Shown: positions 48,801-57,999, numbered from the stretch's first letter. The stretch: DNA of 64,000 bases from Tiliqua scincoides (GCF_035046505.1 NC_089826.1:67639254-67703253); one strand, 5' to 3'. The notes: generated by a model not told the origin, from the letters alone. Translations and numbers: made by a program.

Positions 48801-51800
48801 GAGCATTTCCAGTAAAAAGCATGGTCTTTCCTACACAACCAAATGTCCTCTGATAGTTGCACAATTGTTACACATTCACGATACAGTTGTCTTTGCTGAG
48901 TGATTCCCTCAAGCACTCCTTTTTTGTCAGGAAATCGTATTTTATCTGGACACAAATCACAATTTCAAAATGCTAGAGATTCCTCCCCACTATACAACTG
49001 TTAAAAACATAGAACCCCTCTTGCAAAGGATGGTATAACATAAATCTCGATTGTGATCCATTAACTATAAATGGCAATACAGTTAAAACTCACATGCAAC
49101 TTTTGGAAGAGAGCCAAACCTTGAATGAGTTGTAAGAATTCCTGAAAAGAAGAAAGAAGAAAGCATAACTAGCCAAAAATATTAATTAAAACTATAACAA
49201 TGAACTTAGTTCCAGGAAAGTGTGCATAGGATTACAGCCAAAATCTTCAATCCAAACCTGTTGAATTACTCAAGTTTTTATTGAATTTTGCCAAGTTCCC
49301 CTACAATTGATACAAACTGCAAGAGAGGAGATTCCAGGTGGACATGGGGAAGATATTTTTAACTATAATGGCGGTTTGGCAACAGAATAGATTGCAAAGG
49401 GAGGTGATGTCTCCCCTCCGACTGGAGATCTTCAAGCAGAGGCTCAACAGTCACCTGCTGGAGATGCTTTAGGAGGATTTCCTGCTATGTAGGGGTTTGG
49501 ACTAGATGACCTTTCAGGTCCTTCCAACTCTATGTTTCTGCATGTGTCGATATTTTACCTACTTTTTGCAAGAAAACACACAGCTCACTCCTGTGCAAGT
49601 CTACTCAGAAGTAAGACCAACTGTGTTCAATGAAGCCAGGAAAGTATGGATAGGATTGTAGTCACATTTTAAAGAATAAAAATGATAAAACACACACTAA
49701 AATTGCTGTTAAAAAAAACTCTAAACTCTAAAATCACCATCAGCAGCAGAACAAAAACACTGGGCAAAATAAGAATGTCTTCATCACAGTGTCCTCATCA
49801 CTGCCTTATTCTGAATCAGTCCATCTAGCTCAGGATTCCTGACACTGACCAGCAGCTGCTTTTTTGAGTTTCAGACAAGGGTCTTTGCCAGCCCTACTTG
49901 GAAATGCCAGGGATTGACTTGCTGTCTGTAAAACATGTGCTCTACCACTGAGCAATGGTCCCTCCCTGAACAACAAACATGTAAAGCTGGGCAAAGAAGG
50001 CGCCTGATGAATCTTCTTGGGGACAGAGTTCCAAAAATGTGTTGCCACTGAAAAGACTCTGGAGATCCCAGCAAACTAAATTTTAGTTAGTCATTTCTGC
50101 CCAATATTGCATATATGCAACAGGGACCAAATGTGTACACCTGTGGGATGGGTAAAAATGGGTTACGGAAACTTACGTGTAGGGCCACAGATACTCATGT
50201 AAGAGCTTGAACAAGTTCATATAGGAACTGGCAATCTTTATTAATGGTTTTTTTCTCCCTCCCCACAACATTTTTTATCACTTTCCCACCACCAGGTTTC
50301 TAAATACTTTGAAAAGCTTGTATGTTTCAGAAGTCCAAATTCAATCAAAAATGATTGAAACTTACCTTTATTAATTAGCATCTGAGTGACCAGCATGCTA
50401 ACAGCAGAAATAGGCAGGGCTGTGAAGAGGGGAAAGAGACATTATCTATTTGGGTGGAGAGTAGAGTTCAACATCTTTTTCACAACTAAAGAGTCGGTCA
50501 GACACAACCTGCCAAAGGGCCTTTTTACAGGGGGGAGGCTTCAGCAAAAATATCTTAATCAGGTAATACAGAGCCATTGAGATGAATGAACTATATGCAG
50601 CCTGAAGCATAACTGGACAGCCCAAACACTTCCTTCTTTAATAATCCCAGCTTTCATTTAGCAGTTTCAAGTCTTCAAGAATGCACAGGTAACTATATTC
50701 ATTTCTTCCAGTGCTAGCTGCAGGTTGCTGGGGGACAAAATGATATATTTTCATTATCCTGGGTGGGCAAAATCATAAGCTAAAACTACATACTGTACCA
50801 GCACATAGATATATGTGCCAGCACAACTGCACTGGGAACACCCACCATTGCCAAAAGCACCACAGTGCTAGCAAGCAGAGAAAGTGTGCAGAAATATTTT
50901 TAGGGACACCAATAACTCTAGGGGAATTGGTGTGCTGTAATCAGAAAGAGCCTTGGAACAGGACTGAGGAAACTTTGGTTCAAATTCCTGCCAGGTTACC
51001 AAGCTTACTGGGTCACCTTAGACCAGCTGTTGTCTTTCAAAGCCTCACAGTCTTCCAGGGTTATTAAGATGATAAAATGGGGTAACCCTCAGAAGCATCT
51101 TGGAAGAAGGATGGGATACAAATAGGAAGCAGGACAGATGTGATGTGAGAAGTGCATATCAGTATTAAATCTCAGGTCACAAGAAAATACCCTAGCACCT
51201 CCTATAAAAACATTAGAGATTCTGAAGTATAGTCGGCCTGGAGAAACAATGTATCTTGGTAATCCTGAATCCACAACAACACTGACTTTCCCCAAGCAGA
51301 ATCAGTTATTTTGTGAAAGGTCAGTTTGCAAGGAATTTGTGACTGAAGCCCTAAGAAAGTGGCTTTACATAGCACTGGATCACACACTTGAAGAATTATG
51401 CAAAAAATTTTGTTTTCCTCACAGGCTATCAGTAAGCTCAGTAAAAAGCACAAATATTATGGTATAAGCCGTGCTATTCTTTTGCAGAACTGGACCCTCA
51501 TTGAACAGAACCATGGCAAGACAAGAGCTGCTAAGATGTAAACATTATTTCTTGGCACATTCACCAAAGAGCTGGTGTATGAGGCTGAGGCTGCAGGCTT
51601 ATACATACTCATCTGTGAGTACATCCCACTGAACTCAGTGGGGCTTACTTCTGAATAATGCATAGGGTTGGGCTGCGAGTTGAGAGTGGGATGAATTCAC
51701 TTGGTGGCCTTGGAGAAGCAACTACCTTTCAGCCTCAGCCCCCCAACCCTAATATGGAGATTAGTATTTGCCTTACAGGGTTGTTTTAAGGATTACAGGA

Positions 51801-51950
51801 AGATAATACAGTACATGCAAAGTGCTTTGCATACACAGAAAGTCCTATACAGGCATTAAATATTATTTCACTTACATCTATACCAGAAGCTCTCATTGTT
51901 GCATTCTCTGAAGACTCTCCTTTCATCCTCTGTTGGTATGTAAGTCATAT
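36815..51950 (-). CDS. OCIAD1: OCIAD1, OCIA domain-containing protein 1 (Asrij)
   Basis: The coding exons on the minus strand are 51950-51876, 50419-50366, 49141-49094, 47226-47100, 44669-44470, 39755-39603 and 36852-36815, all with GT/AG borders and consistent phases. From the Met at 51948 they give 693 nt (230 residues plus stop; human has 245). Landmarks in order: YIPTEDERRVFRECNNESFW (start of the OCIA domain), a hydrophobic segment around SMLVTQMLI, GSLPKVAFAG, the signature SYMKTCQEKF, LENSPLGEALR, then the tail motifs YEPIPFSSSMNES and EESPKRKGITYEELR, and the terminal VKVNKYGDAWEE. The long tail and terminal motif mark it as OCIAD1, not OCIAD2. The protein is reported in mitochondria (complex III assembly, prohibitin contact) and endosomes (blood stem-cell signalling). 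The human-like N-terminal exon (about 24 residues) was not found. Confidence 0.95.
37874..38340. mobile_element. hAT element, 467 bp, perfect target duplication
   Basis: CAGGGGTGCCCAAACC ... TTTGGACACCCCTG with CATTAGAT on both sides (8 of 8). No transposase frame. In OCIAD1's last intron. Confidence 0.93.
39603..39755 (-). CDS. OCIAD1: OCIAD1 coding exon (EESPKRKGITYEELR)
   Basis: This 153-nt exon enters after CTTAAG in phase 1 and ends at LKKE plus one base before GTAAAT. Reading through the donor gives an unrelated 30-residue tail; the spliced form joins to the conserved terminal exon. Confidence 0.93.
39948..41572. mobile_element. hAT-like element, about 1.6 kb, perfect target duplication
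   Basis: Starts CACTGGCGTCGCTAGG and ends CTAGTGACACCACGG; TATATGAG flanks both sides (8 of 8). Inside, a block with AATGGTCCTGATCCAATGAA and CTCGTGAGTAGGC recurs about every 180 bp (40190-40640), followed by three 89-bp palindromes at 40835-41080. No transposase domain recognised. OCIAD1 intron. Confidence 0.8.
40835..41080. mobile_element. Three tandem 89-bp-family palindromic MITEs
   Basis: Arms such as GCAGGCTACAGCGTAAGCTC and CTTCAGAGTAGACATGCATAG repeat three times at about 85-bp spacing inside the 1.6-kb hAT-like element. Confidence 0.7.
42005..42333. mobile_element. hAT element (GGCGTAGCTAAGG type)
   Basis: CAATGGCGTAGCTAAGGGGG ... CCTTAGCTATGCCACTG inverted ends. It shares the AATGCAATGAAACAAACCACA text with 39948-41572, so it is likely a shorter relative. 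Confidence 0.65.
43220..44135. mobile_element. Cluster of four 89-bp-family palindromic MITEs
   Basis: Copies at about 43229-43312, 43524-43612, 43746-43834 and 44042-44131. The third has exact TCAG duplications. All lie in the OCIAD1 intron between exons 44470 and 39755. Confidence 0.75.
44470..44669 (-). CDS. OCIAD1: OCIAD1 coding exon (Ser-rich linker)
   Basis: This 200-nt exon between TTTTCAG and GTAGAG encodes a low-complexity, Ser- and Gly-rich stretch, then YEPIPFSSSMNESTPSGITD, a conserved OCIAD1 tail motif. Confidence 0.94.
45118..45484. mobile_element. Probable hAT element
   Basis: GTGTTTTTCAATTGGTGG ... AAAGGTTGAGAAACAATG; target duplication not clear. Confidence 0.5.
46266..46434. 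mobile_element. PIF/Harbinger-like MITE (variant)
   Basis: GGCCCAAATTCTAACCC ... GCGTTAGGATTGTGCC; preceded by TTA, followed by TAC. Same variant as 52506-52706. Confidence 0.55.
46612..46690. mobile_element. 89-bp-family palindromic MITE (diverged)
   Basis: GGCTGCAATCCTATGCACAC ... GGGTAGGGTTGAGCTG. Confidence 0.5.
47100..47226 (-). CDS. OCIAD1: OCIAD1 coding exon (SYMKTCQEKF signature)
   Basis: This 127-nt exon encodes AGVCGYIAGKISYMKTCQEK, FKRLENSPLGEALR and a short Pro-rich end, leaving in phase 2 at GTAAGA. The acceptor tract is short because a 212-bp MITE ends only 32 nt upstream (47259-47470). Confidence 0.94.
47259..47470. mobile_element. PIF/Harbinger-like MITE, 212 bp, 32 nt from an OCIAD1 exon
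   Basis: GGGCCCAATCCTATTCAATT ... AAATTGGATAGGATTGGGCCC inverted ends, TAA on both sides. It is the best-preserved copy in the window and contains a nearly perfect internal palindrome. Confidence 0.85.
48096..48405 (-). mobile_element. Retroposon fragment encoding a CGRDCHSRIGLFSHTRRC zinc-finger tail
   Basis: On the minus strand an open frame reads LNKWETLASEQPAWRQAVQH and later CSQCGRDCHSRIGLFSHTRR followed by Cys (C-x2-C-x12-H-x4-C spacing). Such tails occur at the C-terminus of some non-LTR retrotransposon proteins. The open frame suggests a fairly young copy; the exact family is not certain. OCIAD1 intron. Confidence 0.55.
48572..48955 (-). other. Unassigned 127-codon open frame in an OCIAD1 intron
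   Basis: The frame runs from ATG at 48955 to a stop at 48572, just upstream (in transcription) of the retroposon fragment 48405-48096. It has Cys, Trp and charged residues without low complexity, but no recognised domain. It could be an upstream part of the same retroposon or chance. Confidence 0.3.
49094..49141 (-). CDS. OCIAD1: OCIAD1 coding exon (GILTTHSRFGSLPKVA)
   Basis: This 48-nt exon between TTTTCAG and GTGAGT has the same size and phase as OCIAD2 exon 31908-31955 and matches human GILSSHPKYGSIPKL. Confidence 0.95.
49290..49545 (+). mobile_element. CR1 LINE 3' end
   Basis: GGACTAGATGACCTTTCAGG followed by TCCTTCCAACTCTATG is the hallmark CR1 terminus. The preceding LEIFKQRLNSHLLEML-like reading is the end of its second ORF. 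Opposite in strand to OCIAD1. Confidence 0.85.
49584..49662. mobile_element. 89-bp-family palindromic MITE
   Basis: CTCCTGTGCAAGTCTACTCAG ... GTATGGATAGGATTG, just right of the CR1 end; another half-copy at 49196-49240. Confidence 0.6.
50091..50160. mobile_element. Small hairpin MITE
   Basis: CATTTCTGCCCAATATTGCA ... GTGGGATGGGTAAAAATGGG, inverted relative to 54755-54833. Confidence 0.55.
50366..50419 (-). CDS. OCIAD1: OCIAD1 coding exon (hydrophobic segment 1)
   Basis: This 54-nt exon between TTCACAG and GTAAGT encodes SLPISAVSMLVTQMLINK. It pairs exactly in length and phase with OCIAD2 exon 28586-28639. Confidence 0.95.
50940..51125 (+). mobile_element. SINE (tRNA-derived, Sauria-like, diverged)
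   Basis: GGTTCAAATTCCTGCC box and body TGGGTCACCTTAGACCAG, then AAGATGATAAAATGGGG. Confidence 0.55.
51590..51865. mobile_element. 89-bp-family MITE next to a SINE body
   Basis: Palindrome at about 51590-51678 (ACTCATCTGTGAGTACATCC ... GCATAGGGTTGGGCTG), then a SINE-like body (TACAGGGTTGTTTTAAGGAT). It ends about 10-20 nt from the OCIAD1 exon 51876-51950 donor. Confidence 0.5.
51876..51950 (-). CDS. OCIAD1: OCIAD1 first recognised coding exon
   Basis: This 75-nt exon starts with the bases AT, then ATG and TYIPTEDERRVF, ends FWYR in phase 1 and is followed by GTAAGT. Met at 51948 is the first possible start visible. If an upstream exon adds a G, the split codon becomes Asp, resembling human PDYIPTEEE. 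Confidence 0.9.
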
Positions 51951-52127
51951 CTATTTGACTCTTTATTTAGAAAAAAATTGAACATTAAAGGTCAATGTGC
52001 AAAGTACATCAGCATTACTACAAAATGTTCAAAAGAAATATTTGCTTAACATTTACCAAGTGTGCATGTTATTTCCGAAAAACCCAAAAAGCACTTGTTG
52101 TTAGAGGTCTTTTTTTTACCCACATAG

Positions 52128-52398
52128 GAAATACTTCCTGTACAGTTCAATCAGAAGTAAGCTTAACTTCTTACTTCTGGGACTTAACTCACAGTCCCAG
52201 TCCTAAGGATTGCAGCCTTAGGGCCCAATCCTATCTAATTTTCCAGTGCTGGTGCAGCCATGCCAATAGGGTGTGTGCTGCATCCTGCAGTGGAGGGGCA
52301 GTCATTGAGGCCTCCTCAAGTAATGGGAACATTTGTTCTCTTACCTCAGGGCTGCACTGCAGCTGCACCGGTGCTGGAAACTTAGACAGGATTGAGTC
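52128..52398. mobile_element. 89-bp palindrome adjoining a PIF/Harbinger-like MITE
   Basis: The palindrome ends GGATTGCAGCC at 52216; after TTA the second element begins GGGCCCAATCCTATC (52221) and ends near GGATTGAGTC at about 52398. Confidence 0.65.
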
Positions 52399-52505
52399 TT
52401 CAGTCTCTTGCAATTTCTTTATCTTTTGGAGACATTTGTCAAGTTTCTTCCCCCAATGTTTGCCCAATATACTGTATACACCTACCCCTTTATGTCACTG
52501 ACTAA

Positions 52506-52706
52506 GGGCGAAATCCTAACCCCTCACTTCAGTGCTTTCCAGCACTGGCATAGCGGTACCAATGGGATGCGTGCTGCATCCTGCAGTTGGGCGTCACTCA
52601 CGGAGGCCTCCTCAAAGTAAGGGAATGTTTGTTCCCTTACCTCAGAGCTGCATTGCCCTTAAGTCAGTGCTGGAAAGCACTGACATAAGGGGTTAGGATT
52701 GCGTCC
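52506..52706. mobile_element. PIF/Harbinger-like MITE (variant), 201 bp
   Basis: GGGCGAAATCCTAACCCCTC ... GAGGGGTTAGGATTGCGTCC-type inverted ends with TAA on both sides; inner arms GTGCTTTCCAGCACTG / CAGTGCTGGAAAGCAC. Confidence 0.8.
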
Positions 52707-52714
52707 TAAGTTGT

Positions 52715-53085
52715 TTATAGGCCACATCTGAGGGGGCTCTCCTACAAGTGCCACCTTTGCCCCAATACAGAGGGATGGCAACACAAGTCTTCTCTGTAGT
52801 GCTGCCACAGTTATGGAATTGCCTGCCAGAACTACCACCTCCCTTGCGGCTTTTTGGCCATGGGATGGTGTCTCTCTGTGCCTCTGTATAAGTGTTTCTG
52901 TTCAGTTGCTTTATTATGTCTTAAACAGTTACCCTCCCCAAAGGTTTAATTGTTTTTTATTATTTTATTTATTGTTTTTATGTAATGAAAATTTTATTGT
53001 TTGCGAGCTACCTTGGACATGTGCTCTAGTATGGGAGAGGCAGGAGAGAGAGAGAGAGATAAAATGGTTAGAGACAAAATGGTTA
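52715..53085 (+). mobile_element. LINE 3' end (CR1/L2-like)
   Basis: A FSVVLPQLWNCLPE-like reading near 52790-52830 is the usual end of a non-LTR retrotransposon ORF. It is followed by an untranslated tail with GCGAGCTACCTTGGACATG and a short (AG)n. Confidence 0.6.
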
Positions 53086-53105
53086 TGCCACAATTAATTT
53101 ATTGA

Positions 53106-53382
53106 AAGTACAATTCTATGTGTATTTACTCAACAAGAAGTCTCATTAATTCAATGGACCTTACTCCCAATATGTGTTTACAGGATTGTAGTTTAAGACC
53201 CCAATCCTACGCGTTTCTACTCAGAAGTAAGTCCCTTTATAGTCAATTGGGCTTACTCCCAGGAAAGTGTGTATAGGATTGTCATCTGGGGCTGCAGTCC
53301 TAACCGCACTTTTCTGAGAATAAACCCCATTGAACAAAATAGAACTTACTTCCGGAGTAGACCAGGTTAGGGTTGTGCCCTG
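53106..53382. mobile_element. Three tandem 89-bp-family palindromic MITEs
   Basis: Copies at about 53106-53195, 53196-53283 and 53288-53382, in alternating arm orders. Confidence 0.75.
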
Positions 53383-54474
53383 TCTGTGACAGTTGCTTTT
53401 GCTACAACTAATCAAGACAGTTATCTTTGGAGGATGCATTTATTATTAATAAGATTTCTCTAGTTTCTCAAGACCATGGGGGGGGGGGCACTTTAGGCAC
53501 AGCCCTGTGCCATATTGCAAAAGTGAACCATGCAACTAACTCCATGCACCAAAAACAGCCAATGCCCAATTGAATTTTTAATTTATTATTTAACAGCAGT
53601 GCCTGGTGCTGCACACTAAACCACTTTTGAAATAACAGTCTCCAAAGCATTTTGCACAGGGCTTGTTATTCCAAGGTAAAGAGCCCTACATCCTGCTTCT
53701 GGACATACCTAAAGAACTATTCTTTTTAACAACAAGCAATTTGAAGACTTAAAAGGTGGGCGCTAGCATCATGCGGATGAAGAAAGAAATACACATTACT
53801 ACACCAGTATTTATCTTCCCACATTAATTTTTGTAGAAGCTCCAAGTGGAGGATTCTAGTTTCCTAACAGATCCTACTTGCAGGATCATCACAGCTAATG
53901 GATGATTAATGCAAATTTTAATCATTTTTGCTGGTACATGGATGCTACACCCACTTCCACTCAAATCCTGCAAAGAGCCTGCAAGGTTACTGGAGAGTAC
54001 AACAGCTGTACTGTATACTGCAACTACCAAATGCTTATAGTGTGTCAATTTCTTATGTTCTTTCATTGGATACGTTCAAAGTATAGTCATTGGATCATAT
54101 TGGTGTTTCATGAGCCACATGTGGCTCTTTGACACATAATGTGCAGCTCTTTGAAATACATTGGCTGAGCTCTTTTTTGCATCACAATTAAAATAAAAGG
54201 TAAATAAGACATTCTCAAGCTTTATAATTTGCCAAGAATAAACTGAGAGTCTCCTAGATTAAAAAGTTTTAATGTTCATGGTGCATAACTACATTTAAGA
54301 ATTTGAATGCTGCTTAAGTATTGCAGCTCTCAAACACATGATGTTTATTATATGTGGCTCTTATGTTAAGCAAGACTGACATATTGTATATGTACCCCTT
54401 GTATATACAATATATCTAATTGCAGAGAAAGATATATGGGGGGGGGTCGATTGGGGGGAATCCATGCCTTAATA
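53383..54474. other. OCIAD1 first intron, partly unique
   Basis: Searched on the minus strand for the human-like N-terminal OCIAD1 exon without success. A hAT-like fragment with GTTTCATGAGCCACATGTGG occurs at 54097-54380. Confidence 0.4.
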
Positions 54475-54685
54475 CAACAATTTTCAACCAGTGTGCTGCA
54501 AATGGTCTGCAGGTGTGCCATGGGAATTTGGGAGAGGGTCATTTATTATTAGGGCCCTTGGGGGATTTGAACCCCCCACCAGCAGCAAGGTGTGCCTTGT
54601 CAATTACCAAAAAGCTGATGGTGTTTCCTGATAATTTTAGCACCTTGTCAGTATGCCCTGAGTTGTAAAAGACTGAAAATCACTG
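54475..54685. mobile_element. hAT element, 211 bp
   Basis: CAACAATTTTCAACCAGTGT ... GACTGAAAATCACTG; flanks CCTTAATA and CCTTAATG (7 of 8). Same family as 22654-22867. Confidence 0.85.
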
Positions 54686-54754
54686 CCTTAATGGCTTGGA
54701 ATTTCACCACTTCTTTGCCTAACTTGCCCCACCAGGAAATTAGGGGGTGTATTC

Positions 54755-54833
54755 AACCCATCTTTGCCCAGCCCACAGGTGTACACATTTTATCCCTGTT
54801 ACGTGTATGCAACGTTGGGCAGAAATGGCTTAA
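54755..54833. mobile_element. Small hairpin MITE
   Basis: CCCATCTTTGCCCAGCCCAC ... CGTTGGGCAGAAATGG; near-identical to 61606-61691. Confidence 0.65.
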
Positions 54834-54963
54834 AGCAATTGTCTTTTGTCTGGGAGAGAAGGAAAATCACTCAAAATCATTCAGTTAACTTCTAATTATT
54901 CCACATGTACCAACACCAGGGGCTCCAGGGGAGCACAGAAGCTCAAGACCCCTCCCCACTGGC

Positions 54964-55053
54964 AGCCCAATCCGATCCACACTTTCCTGGGAGTAAGTCC
55001 CATTGACTCCAATGGGACTTACTTCTGAGTAAACATGCCTAGGCTTGGGCTGT
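54964..55053. mobile_element. 89-bp-family palindromic MITE, near-consensus
   Basis: GCAGCCCAATCCGATCCACAC ... AACATGCCTAGGCTTGGGCTG, with both arms intact. It lies about 105 nt inside OCIAD1's first intron. Confidence 0.8.
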
Positions 55054-55129
55054 CAGTGTGCAGACAATCGCATGCATATCTATTGGAAAGCAAATTCCAA
55101 AGGGTTTGCTCCTGGGAAAGAGCACACAG

Positions 55130-55400
55130 GGACGCAGCCCAAGCGCGGCAGAACGTACCTGGCTGGGGTCACCGTGATCAGGACCGTGGGACCCTCGCCC
55201 CAGCTGGCCGGGTGGATCCATGGGCGAGCAGGGGGGAGTGTCCCCCAGAAGAGACGTTTGCAGCCAGGGACGGTGAAAGGAACAAGGGGAAAACGGGGCG
55301 ATGGGAAGCCCAGCCTCGCAAGCCGGAAGGGCACCGAGGGCGGCTGTTCCCATAGGGGAAGGGGATTGCTCTAGCACAGCCCGGAAACAGACGAAAAGGC
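55130..55400 (-). promoter_or_regulatory. CpG-rich promoter and probable first exon region of OCIAD1
   Basis: This CpG-rich block lies 3.2 kb upstream of the first recognised coding exon. A donor (CAG then GTACGT on the minus strand) closes a putative exon at 55159. The exon contains an ATG at 55221 opening 21 codons (MDPPGQLGRGSHGPD and on) up to the donor. Spliced straight to 51950 this frame ends after one more codon, so it would be an upstream ORF, not the OCIAD1 N-terminus. Confidence 0.55.
55159..55260 (-). other. OCIAD1: OCIAD1 putative untranslated exon 1 (5' end approximate)
   Basis: Supported only by the CpG-rich setting, the strong GTACGT donor and its position upstream of OCIAD1 on the right strand. 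Its frame into 51950 meets a TGA five codons before the donor, so it does not extend the OCIAD1 protein. Confidence 0.45.
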
Positions 55401-55524
55401 ACCCAGCAACCAACCGGAAAGGAAAAGCCTCCTTGCACCAAGTGCAACCAAAGCCGAATTGCAATTGGCAACCAAATGCAGCCAAAACCCAATTGCAACC
55501 TCATTGCACCAAACTGCAGTAAGA

Positions 55525-55605
55525 GAGAGTAAGCCCCTGAGAGTAAGCCCCCTTGAACAAAATAGGACTTACTTCTGAGTAGACCTGTTTAGGATTGGGC
55601 CATGA
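55525..55605. mobile_element. 89-bp-family palindromic MITE upstream of the OCIAD1 promoter
   Basis: AGAGTAAGCCCCCTTGAACA ... GTTTAGGATTGGGCC. Confidence 0.6.
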
Positions 55606-55899
55606 GTTGGGGAGGGCTTGCAGCCAAAGCCAAATGCAAATCGTAAACATGCAATTAACTGGTGGTTGTATTGTGGTCTGCAGCCCTCCCACTCCTGATC
55701 GGAATTCTGTCTATGCAGGACAGGAGTAGTGAGAGCTGATATAGGAGTCAGTGTGAAACGCCGACATAAAACAGGAGAGTCAGAGGTTCCTTTTCTTCGC
55801 AATGTTTTGGAATAATAATGCTCACAAAACAATGTTGCCCTGCTCTCTGGGACAGCCTACTCTTTCATTAGCTGTTGGGACAGATGTTCTGGGGTCTAA

Positions 55900-56080
55900 A
55901 CATTCCTTGAATGTTAATAGTTTTGCCCTCCTCCAATTGTTATTTTATTTATTTATTTATTGTTTTTATAAATTGCATTTATTTAATTTTTTTCCTATAA
56001 ATTGTAAACTGCCTTGGGCATCTCCTCTGGCAGAGGAAAGGCAGGATAAAAATCTTTTAAACCAACAAACTGTGGTTTGG
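55900..56080 (+). mobile_element. Retroposon 3' tail
   Basis: TATTTATTTATTTATTG tract, then AACTGCCTTGGGCATCTCC and GGCAGGATAAAAATC, like the tails at 16.8 and 53.0 kb. Confidence 0.45.
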
Positions 56081-56224
56081 GCAATTTGGTGATTGTGGTG
56101 AGAAAGAAAGCAGACTGGTGGAGGGAAACATTTAAAAAAGGGAGGCTTGTGCTGTGATCCTATGCACATTTTCCTGGTTGTAAATGCCACTGAATACCAT
56201 GCCACTTACATCCAAGTAAACACA

Positions 56225-56640
56225 TAACAGCCCCGCTGGATCAGGCCATAGGCCCATCTAGTCCAGCTTCCTGTATCTCACAGTGGCCCACCAAATGCCC
56301 AGGGAGCACACCAGATAACAAGAGACCTCATCCTGGTGCCCTCCCTTGCATCTGACATAGCCCATTTCTAAATTCAGGAGGTTGCACATACACATCATGC
56401 CTTGTAACCTGTAATGGAATTTTCCTGCAGAAATTTGTCCAATCCCCTTTTAAAGGCATCTAGGCCAGATGCCATCACCACATCCTGTGGCAAGGAATTC
56501 CACAGAGCAATCACAAGCTGAGTAAAGAAATATTTTCTTTTGCCTGTCTTAACTCTCCCAACACTCAATTTTAGTGGATGTCCCCTGGTTCTGGTGTTAT
56601 GTGAGACTGTAAAGAGCATCTCTTTACATGCATAAGAACA
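56225..56640 (-). mobile_element. LINE C-terminus and 3' UTR
   Basis: The minus-strand frame from 56643 reads RTRGHPLKLSVGRVKTGKRK, YFFTQLVIALWNSLPQDVVM and FKRGLDKFLQE, the typical C-terminal region of vertebrate non-LTR retrotransposons. The 3' UTR (GGCCTGATCCAGCGGGGCTG at its end) matches 22352-22500. Confidence 0.75.
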
Positions 56641-57268
56641 CACTGCTAGTCCATGAGTTTGGTTTGTTTGTAAATAGGAGTAACAAAGAATAAGTGTGTG
56701 GGAAAGTTAGTGCATCCTCTCAATCCATGTCACACCATGCAGTTGATAGAATATAAAGCAGCATTTTAGGTATGGTGTCAAAGTATGAACAGACCATTAA
56801 TAAATGAAATTGATGCAAAAAACAGCAGGATGTGTTAGAAATACTTGAGAACAATATTTTAGAACTGACACAGTTCCAACCAGGGGTGTGGGTGTGGCAG
56901 GTGAGGCAGAACCATCCCATCATAGTCCATGGAAAACACCACAGCTGCCCTGCCTGCTTACATTGAGGAGGCTCTCCTTACACCTGAGAAAGCTGGTTCC
57001 AAACATGTGCTTTTATTAACTTCTTCGCAGCCAAAACAAAAATGAGAACTCCAAATGACCCCAAATTCCATGTTCAGAACCCAATCTGCATAAGAAACAC
57101 TTTCCCAGGTAAAGGGACAAGATCACTCACTTCTGAAATAGGCAGAACAGTCAAAATTATGGGGCCTTTGGAAAAATTGGGATTTTCACAATACACACCC
57201 CTCAGATTCCAGGTTCTGGAGGATGGTGATATCTGGATGAAAACTTCAATGGTTCTATAGCAAATTAA

Positions 57269-57446
57269 CAGCCCTATCCTATCCAACTTTCCAGCCCCAG
57301 TGCAACCACAATGCAGCCCCTGGGTAAGGGAACAAATGTTCCCAAACCTTAAGGAGGCCTCTGTGACTGCATTCCCAACAAGGAAGCAGTGCATACCCTA
57401 TAGGCACAGCAGCACTGGCACTGGAAAATTGGATAGGAGTGGGCCC
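57269..57446. mobile_element. PIF/Harbinger-like MITE
   Basis: CAGCCCTATCCTATCCAAC ... AATTGGATAGGAGTGGGCCC; TAA on both sides. Confidence 0.75.
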
Positions 57447-57999
57447 TAAGGTGTTTTTTTTTTTTAAATTCTCTGGAACTCTAGAATATACTGTACTGAT
57501 TTTCTGTTGATAATCTAATAAGAGACTTGCTTCCAGGTAAGCATGCAGAGGACTATAGCATGGCATAATGTATGCATGATGTATGCATGTATTCTGTCTG
57601 TTTTATTTTTGTATGCAATAGGTCAAACAATAATAGTTTTTAAAAGTATGTAAAATATATCAACACACTTGGCCATGTAAAGTAAGTGTTTTTTTGTATA
57701 TAGTATATAAACATTACAATAATGGGAATAAAGACTCTTCAGAAAGTATAGGTCGCAATTAAGATTTTGGTAACAGGATACATTTAAATCCCTTGCAATC
57801 CTCTTAAGTCCACAGCAGAGTGAATTTGAAGCATTTTGATATTTGAGAAGGATTTTGCTACTGCAAACTTTAGGCGGGTTCAAACAACCAGTTTTCACCT
57901 ATGAAGTGAATTCTCACAATGGAAGATCCATGTGAATCCTGGTCTTCTGAATGATTCACCAAAACATGTTGATTTTTGCCTTGAAGTGATCCTCTAAAG

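Noticed and set aside
55159-55221. MDPPGQLGRGSH... as the OCIAD1 N-terminus
   Set aside because: Its phase at the donor does not fit the exon at 51950; joined directly it meets a stop.
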